From Paenibacillus helianthi (GTDB lineage: Bacteria > Bacillota > Bacilli > Paenibacillales > Paenibacillaceae): a DNA stretch of 56,355 bases. How positions within the stretch are numbered: the stretch's first letter is position 1; every line of letters begins with the position of its first letter. The stretch covers positions 1 through 56,355 of the forward strand of contig NZ_LVWI01000057.1 of NCBI RefSeq assembly GCF_001909055.1, in the 5' to 3' direction. The notes below the pieces were generated by a model, which was not told the origin of the DNA, did not search any database, and saw only the letters and a program-made list of their open reading frames with translations. The position numbers were made by a program, and so were the translations under genes. Of the stretch, positions 51,680 to 56,355 are shown in pieces.

Positions 51680-54600
51680 TCACTCACTTTTTAAATTCAG
51701 ATTTTTAAAATGAAAGGCCATTTCTTTAATAGTTCTATATGAATAAACTATAATTTCTTCAACTTGGAATCCATTTTTTTCTAGCTCTAATTCTAATTGT
51801 ACTGCTTTTATTGAATGACCACCTAACTCAAAGAAATCATCTGTTCGTCCTACTTGCTCAATCCCCAAAACTTTTTTCCAGATCTCAGCGAGTTGCTCTT
51901 CTAGTGCTCCTTGGGGTGCAACATACTCATTTCCTCGCATCCACCCCTCTTTTGGTAAAGGTAATGCCTTCCGGTCCACTTTTCCGTTTGAAGTCAATGG
52001 TATTCGCACTACATCGATAAAGTAGGCAGGTACCATATAACTTGGTACGAGTTTCTCCAAATGCCTTCTTAATTCGGTTACATCTATGGTGGTCTCACTA
52101 ACAAGATAAGCGCATAGATACTTGCTGCCATCGTCTGACTCTCGTGCCATAACCACGGCCTCGTTAACCGAATCATGCTTCAACAGCTGCGCCTCAATCT
52201 CACCACATTCTATCCGGTATCCACGAATCTTCACCTGATGATCCATCCGACCCATATATTCCAGAGTCCCATCTGGTAACCACCGTGCTAAGTCTCCACT
52301 TCGGTACATCTTTTCTTCGGGTTTAAACGGGTTCGCAATAAATCTATTCCTTGTGAGCTCCTCGCGATTCAAATAGCCACGAGCAATCCCTTTTCCACCA
52401 ACAAAAAGCTCTCCAATCACGCCTACAGGGACAAGTTTTTGCTGTTCATCGAGTATATACATAGTGGTTGTGGGAATAGGATGACCGATATTACTTTTCT
52501 CACTTTCAATATCCTCCATAGTCACTTCCCTATAGGTCGTGTGAACAGTTACCTCTGTGATCCCGTACATATTAATTAATTTCGTATGTGGATACGCTAT
52601 TTTCACTTTATATATTTTTTTTGGACTTAGTGCTTCTCCAGCAAAAATGATATAGCGTAGTGCCAAATCATTTCCAATGAAATTGCTTCCCTCTTGCATA
52701 AGGGCATAAAATGCTGTCGGTGTTTGATTCAAAACTGTTACTTCCTCTTGTAATAATAAATCTGTCAACGCCTCTGGAGATTGTGCAATAAACTTTGGTA
52801 CGATAACAAGTTTTCCCCCATACAGTAAGGCACCGTACATCTCCCAAACAGAAACGTCAAAACAATAAGAATGGAACATTGTCCATACATCATTCGCATT
52901 AAAGTCAAATTCCATTTCATCATTTAGAACTAAGCGAATGACATTTCTGTGTTCGATGATAACCCCTTTAGGTAAACCTGTAGTACCTGAAGTGTATATG
53001 ATGTATGCAGCATCTTGGGGGCTATTTATACCCTCTAAATTTGTTATCTCCTCTTCCGATATGACATCCAGTTCCTCTGAGAGATTGAATGTTACTCCAC
53101 TAAATGTAGTAGCAGCAACATATTCACCTGTTGTAATTAAGAATGAAGCCTTGCTATCTTCGAGAATGTATTCTACTCTTTCCGCCGGATAATCTGGATC
53201 AATTGGGAGATATGTTCCTCCTGCTTTGAGAACGGCTAATATACTAATAATCATTTCAATCGATCGGTCTAGCATAAGCGCAACAATAACATCTGGTTTA
53301 ACTCCATGAGACCTTAAAGCTCTTGCTAGTTGGTTAGAACGCTCATTTAACTGACGATATGTTAACTGTCGACCTTCAGCTGCAACAGCAATATTCTCTG
53401 GTGTTTTTTGAACCTGTTCCTCGAATAACTGATGTATGGTCTGATGAGATGGATAACCTGCTTTTGTTTGGTTAAATAAGTATACAAGCTGTTCTTTTTC
53501 CTCTGCTGTAACCATTTCAATCTCATCAATCGTTGCGTTCGGATTTGCTATGATTTGCTTAATAACATGTTGCAAATGACCTTTCATTCGTTCCACACTT
53601 CCAGGTTCAAACGCGTTCAGATTGTAACTGAATTTTATAGCAAGTTCCTTTTCAGGTATCAAAATCACATTAAAGTCATAATTCGTTTGCTCAAACGTAT
53701 TGAAATTAGATAGTTCCAATCCTACTCCTGCTGTTTGACCCATGTCCTTCAAGCGATCATCCATCGGGTAATTTTCAAACACCATAATATGATTGATCAA
53801 ATCTTGTTTTAGTGTACATTGATTTTGGATCTCATATAAAGGATACGAACTATATGCATCTGACTCGCTCGCTGCATATTGAACTGCCTTCAGTACCTCC
53901 GTAAACTGTTGAGTCGGACTATTTGAAATTCGGACAGGAATAGTATTAATAAACAAGCCTACCATCTTCTCGATTCCTGGTATCACTGCAGGTCTCCCCG
54001 AAACGACTGCACCAAAAACAACTTCATTCGTTCGGTTATATTTCTGAAGGACTATTCCCCAAATCGTCTGCATCATGGTATTTAATGTGACCTGGTATTT
54101 GTTCGCTAACTGTTGTAGTATTCGCGTCTGCTCCTCACCTAACGCAAAACACAACTCCTCTTGTTCATATCTCTCTTGTCCCACTGTCTTTTTATACCCC
54201 GGCAGGGTGGTTACTACATCGATAGTTTTTAAATAATTCTGCCAGTAATCAGATCCCTTTGCTTTATCCTGTTTTTCTAACCACTGAATAAAACGACTAT
54301 AAGGCTGTGCCGTCTCCAATTGTAAGCGTGTTCCCTTATTTAAGGATTCGTAGATTTGGAGTAATTCACCAAACAAAATACCTAGACTCCAACCATCTAT
54401 AACAATGTGATGGAAGCTCCAAATCACCTCGAACTGCTCCTCACCCATCTCAAAAACAGCTACTCTCATTGGAACATCCTTCGTCAACCTAAATGAATTC
54501 TTTTTATCTTCTTTAATATAATCAGATATCATATTAATCCTAACATTTTCTAACTCATGAGAGATGTTTTTATATTTTATATGAAGATTTTTCTGTTTTT

Positions 54601-54847
54601 TTAAAACAATTTGTAGTGGATTCTTAGTATTTTTATAAGAAAAAATTGTTCGTAATACTTCATGCCTCTCAATAAGTAAATTGAAGCATTTTTCCAAAAT
54701 TAAAACATCAAAACTCCCCTTTACACTAAATCTTATCTGCTCATGGTAGGCTTCATTCTTCTGATAAAGGGAATGGAACAACATTCCTTCTTGCATCGAT
54801 GATAAGTGATACACATCTTTAATATTATCCTTAGAAAAAAGGTTCAT
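51680..54847 (-). CDS. NRPS module C-A-T, predicted threonine-type specificity
   Basis: 1055 residues. Condensation domain (about 10-440) with HHIVIDGW at 146-153; it follows an epimerization domain, so probably joins a D-residue donor to an L-residue. Adenylation domain (about 465-960): YIIYTSGTTGLPKG, FDVSVWEMYGALL, NMYGITE, and RGYRIECGEIEAQL. Reading pocket residues by alignment with GrsA gives D-V-W-N-I-A-M-V-H-K, differing at two positions from the threonine code D-F-W-N-I-G-M-V-H-K. Carrier domain with FFELGGHS, phosphopantetheine Ser S1012. The protein ends about 40 residues later with no thioesterase. Its N-terminus looks like an acceptor COM segment. AGGAGAG precedes the ATG. Confidence 0.93.
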   Translation of the reverse strand: MNLFSKDNIKDVYHLSSMQEGMLFHSLYQKNEAYHEQIRFSVKGSFDVLILEKCFNLLIERHEVLRTIFSYKNTKNPLQIVLKKQKNLHIKYKNISHELENVRINMISDYIKEDKKNSFRLTKDVPMRVAVFEMGEEQFEVIWSFHHIVIDGWSLGILFGELLQIYESLNKGTRLQLETAQPYSRFIQWLEKQDKAKGSDYWQNYLKTIDVVTTLPGYKKTVGQERYEQEELCFALGEEQTRILQQLANKYQVTLNTMMQTIWGIVLQKYNRTNEVVFGAVVSGRPAVIPGIEKMVGLFINTIPVRISNSPTQQFTEVLKAVQYAASESDAYSSYPLYEIQNQCTLKQDLINHIMVFENYPMDDRLKDMGQTAGVGLELSNFNTFEQTNYDFNVILIPEKELAIKFSYNLNAFEPGSVERMKGHLQHVIKQIIANPNATIDEIEMVTAEEKEQLVYLFNQTKAGYPSHQTIHQLFEEQVQKTPENIAVAAEGRQLTYRQLNERSNQLARALRSHGVKPDVIVALMLDRSIEMIISILAVLKAGGTYLPIDPDYPAERVEYILEDSKASFLITTGEYVAATTFSGVTFNLSEELDVISEEEITNLEGINSPQDAAYIIYTSGTTGLPKGVIIEHRNVIRLVLNDEMEFDFNANDVWTMFHSYCFDVSVWEMYGALLYGGKLVIVPKFIAQSPEALTDLLLQEEVTVLNQTPTAFYALMQEGSNFIGNDLALRYIIFAGEALSPKKIYKVKIAYPHTKLINMYGITEVTVHTTYREVTMEDIESEKSNIGHPIPTTTMYILDEQQKLVPVGVIGELFVGGKGIARGYLNREELTRNRFIANPFKPEEKMYRSGDLARWLPDGTLEYMGRMDHQVKIRGYRIECGEIEAQLLKHDSVNEAVVMARESDDGSKYLCAYLVSETTIDVTELRRHLEKLVPSYMVPAYFIDVVRIPLTSNGKVDRKALPLPKEGWMRGNEYVAPQGALEEQLAEIWKKVLGIEQVGRTDDFFELGGHSIKAVQLELELEKNGFQVEEIIVYSYRTIKEMAFHFKNLNLKSE

Positions 54848-54993
54848 AAATTTTAATCTCTCCTAACTCCTAATATAAATCAATATTTTTCTAGGGCAGT
54901 GATTGAGGAGATATTTCGGAAATTCACTTTTTTATCTCCGCACTTACTTAGAAAATTTCATCAATAACATTGGTTTCTGCTGGGATTATTCTT

Positions 54994-55024
54994 AGGGTTC
55001 CGAATTTGTTATATTCGGAACCCT
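54994..55024 (-). repeat. Perfect 12-base hairpin between the two NRPS genes
   Basis: AGGGTTCCGAAT (54994-55005) and ATTCGGAACCCT (55013-55024) pair perfectly with a seven-base loop, 28 bases after the stop of the upstream NRPS gene. No T run on either strand, so it is not a classical terminator. It may tune or process the polycistronic mRNA. Confidence 0.7.
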
Positions 55025-55051
55025 GTCAGTACTCAAAACTCAAGGAATAGC

Positions 55052-56355
55052 TCAATCTATTAATGATTGATACAATGCCTCTAAATCTTCAAATGAAATA
55101 TTCTTACTGCTCAAATCACTTGGAGTCAGCTCGGTATTTTCTTTCTCCACACAGTGCTTAATAATGGCTGTTAGCTTCTGCATGTAACTGCTCGCAAGAT
55201 TCTCCGTCTCCTGCTCACTGTACTGCTTTCCGTTGTAACCAAACGTAAATCGCATTCTTCCTTCTTTCACAATGCCACTCACTTCTAGTGCACTATTTCG
55301 TTGCAAATCAGAACTTGCCATAACCCCTCCAGATAACGAAGATCCTTCGAAGATCTCTGTCTGGAAGTCTTGGTCAAACTGTCCTAAATAGTTGAAACTA
55401 ATTCCAGATACTTTCCGTCCATCGCCTTGGCCTTCCTCACTCCAGTAGCGGTACATGCCGTACCCGATTCCTTTGTTCGGAATAGAACGTAGTGCTTCTT
55501 TTATGGTTTTTATTTGTCTTCCCAGTTCCTGTTCTTTGACTTGAAGAATCACTGGATAGATACTTGTAAACCATCCTACCGTTCGAGTAATATCTAATCC
55601 TTCAACCAATTCCTCTCGGCCATGACCCTCCATATCAATACATATTTCTTTCCTTCCATCCCATTCATGGATTGCCATCGCAAGGGCCGTCATTAGAATA
55701 TCGTTGATTTCGGTATTGTAAGCTTGGTTTACCTGACGGAGCGCTTTTTCCGTCATGTCCTCATCCAGTTGTACCTCGATATACTTTCCATCGCCAATTT
55801 GTCCGACTTCTTCCGCCGTTACTTCCGCTCCTACCCCATTGGCCTGGTTTAATCGTTGTTGCCAGTAGCTTTTTTCTGCCGCGAATGCTTCACTGCGGAC
55901 ATATTCCTTCATCCGACTTGACCATTCTTGGTATGATGCGGTCTTCGCCTGGAATTTGATCTCTTCACCCTTCAGCGCTTGAGCATATCCTGAAGCGAAA
56001 TCTTCTAATAATATCCGCCATGATATACCGTCGACTACCAAGTGATGGATCACAATGAGTAAGTGATCGCCATCGTCTGCTCGGAACAGCCCCAGTCGCA
56101 TCATTGGACCTTTTTCCAGGTCGATACTTTCTTGAATACGCGTGGCTTGTCTCTCTACTTCTTCCAGGCCTTGGCCTCTTACTTCTAGCACCGGTACCTC
56201 TACCAACAATTCTTGGATGCCCTTATTGTACTGATGCACCGTGGTTTCTGTTTGTTCATACACCATTCGCAGAGCATCATGATGCTCCATCATACGCTGC
56301 ATCACTTGTTGCACAATATCTTCACGATAACCTTCCTTGCGATATAACATCACGC
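55052..56355 (-). CDS. NRPS C-terminal epimerization domain (partial at window edge)
   Basis: At least 433 residues, open to the right edge. Epimerization-domain motifs in order: HHLVVDGISWRILLEDF (active His pair), RTVGWFTSIYPV, and ISFNYLGQFDQDF. An epimerization domain turns the residue loaded by the preceding module into its D-form. The tail LTPSDLSSKNISFEDLEAL resembles the donor COM helix that docks on the acceptor of the next NRPS. The C-A-T protein at 51680-54847 begins with such a segment, so the order of assembly is likely this protein, then the Thr-type module. Confidence 0.92.
   Translation of the reverse strand, partial: VMLYRKEGYREDIVQQVMQRMMEHHDALRMVYEQTETTVHQYNKGIQELLVEVPVLEVRGQGLEEVERQATRIQESIDLEKGPMMRLGLFRADDGDHLLIVIHHLVVDGISWRILLEDFASGYAQALKGEEIKFQAKTASYQEWSSRMKEYVRSEAFAAEKSYWQQRLNQANGVGAEVTAEEVGQIGDGKYIEVQLDEDMTEKALRQVNQAYNTEINDILMTALAMAIHEWDGRKEICIDMEGHGREELVEGLDITRTVGWFTSIYPVILQVKEQELGRQIKTIKEALRSIPNKGIGYGMYRYWSEEGQGDGRKVSGISFNYLGQFDQDFQTEIFEGSSLSGGVMASSDLQRNSALEVSGIVKEGRMRFTFGYNGKQYSEQETENLASSYMQKLTAIIKHCVEKENTELTPSDLSSKNISFEDLEALYQSLID

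Overview
The window looks like chromosomal DNA of a Paenibacillus or a close relative. The evidence is a Firmicutes-type 16S rRNA 5' end, strong AGGAGG-type ribosome binding sites with frequent TTG and GTG starts, YesM/YesN and LplB/LplC-type carbohydrate systems, SigK-like sporulation sigma-factor sequences, and a nonribosomal peptide synthetase. This is inferred from gene content; no search was run.

Region by region. (1) 1-1740: the 5' third of a 16S rRNA gene on the minus strand with its promoter, then a decayed M14-peptidase-like reading frame and a doubtful small ORF. (2) 1769-6037: a histidine kinase, LuxR-type regulator and MMPL exporter in the order of B. subtilis ydfH-ydfI-ydfJ, with two candidate regulator sites before the exporter. 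(3) 6155-8209: a DinG/XPD-like helicase. (4) 8210-28118: a large hemicellulose/oligosaccharide locus: CE2 esterase, AraC regulator, GH27, GH1, two GH43 proteins, a GH106-like protein, two paralogous substrate-binding lipoproteins, two permeases (no local ATPase), and a YesN/YesM two-component pair. Two promoters in it share the same block: a 14-bp motif, -35, -10 and a cre-like site at fixed spacing. (5) 28316-30283: a PadR regulator diverging from a tautomerase-like protein and a histidine phosphatase, ending in a relic of a GH27 3' end and terminator. (6) 30311-34060: DedA protein, methyltransferase, OmpR regulator and kinase, with a convergent PAP2 phosphatase. The same tandem 7-mer pair precedes both transcription units, suggesting one membrane-lipid regulon. 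(7) 34415-39557: Old Yellow Enzyme, TetR, MerR, two short-chain dehydrogenases and a second TetR, with well-formed operators.

(8) 39612-49228 is a mosaic. Four partial sigK-like copies, all on the minus strand, are interspersed with IS relics (IS3-like, IS1182-like), an exported protein of unknown function, a nitronate monooxygenase preceded by a nine-codon ORF, a 47-residue ORF, and a sugar operon (two Gfo/Idh/MocA dehydrogenases, an AraC regulator, a TIM-barrel isomerase). The sugar operon lies between two long direct repeats of the sigK 3' end, each with its own terminator. This is the most unusual part of the window. (9) 49625-56355: a type II thioesterase, an IS110 relic, a C-A-T NRPS protein with a threonine-like specificity code and no terminal thioesterase, and the epimerization-domain end of the preceding NRPS, which runs off the window. 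COM-like ends suggest the two synthetases dock.

How the parts may work together: in region 4 the YesM/YesN pair probably senses extracellular oligosaccharide and activates uptake and intracellular breakdown, with carbon catabolite control through the cre-like sites. In region 6 the two-component system probably responds to envelope stress by changing lipids. In region 9 a D-residue-bearing peptide intermediate would pass to the Thr module, with the release step not visible.
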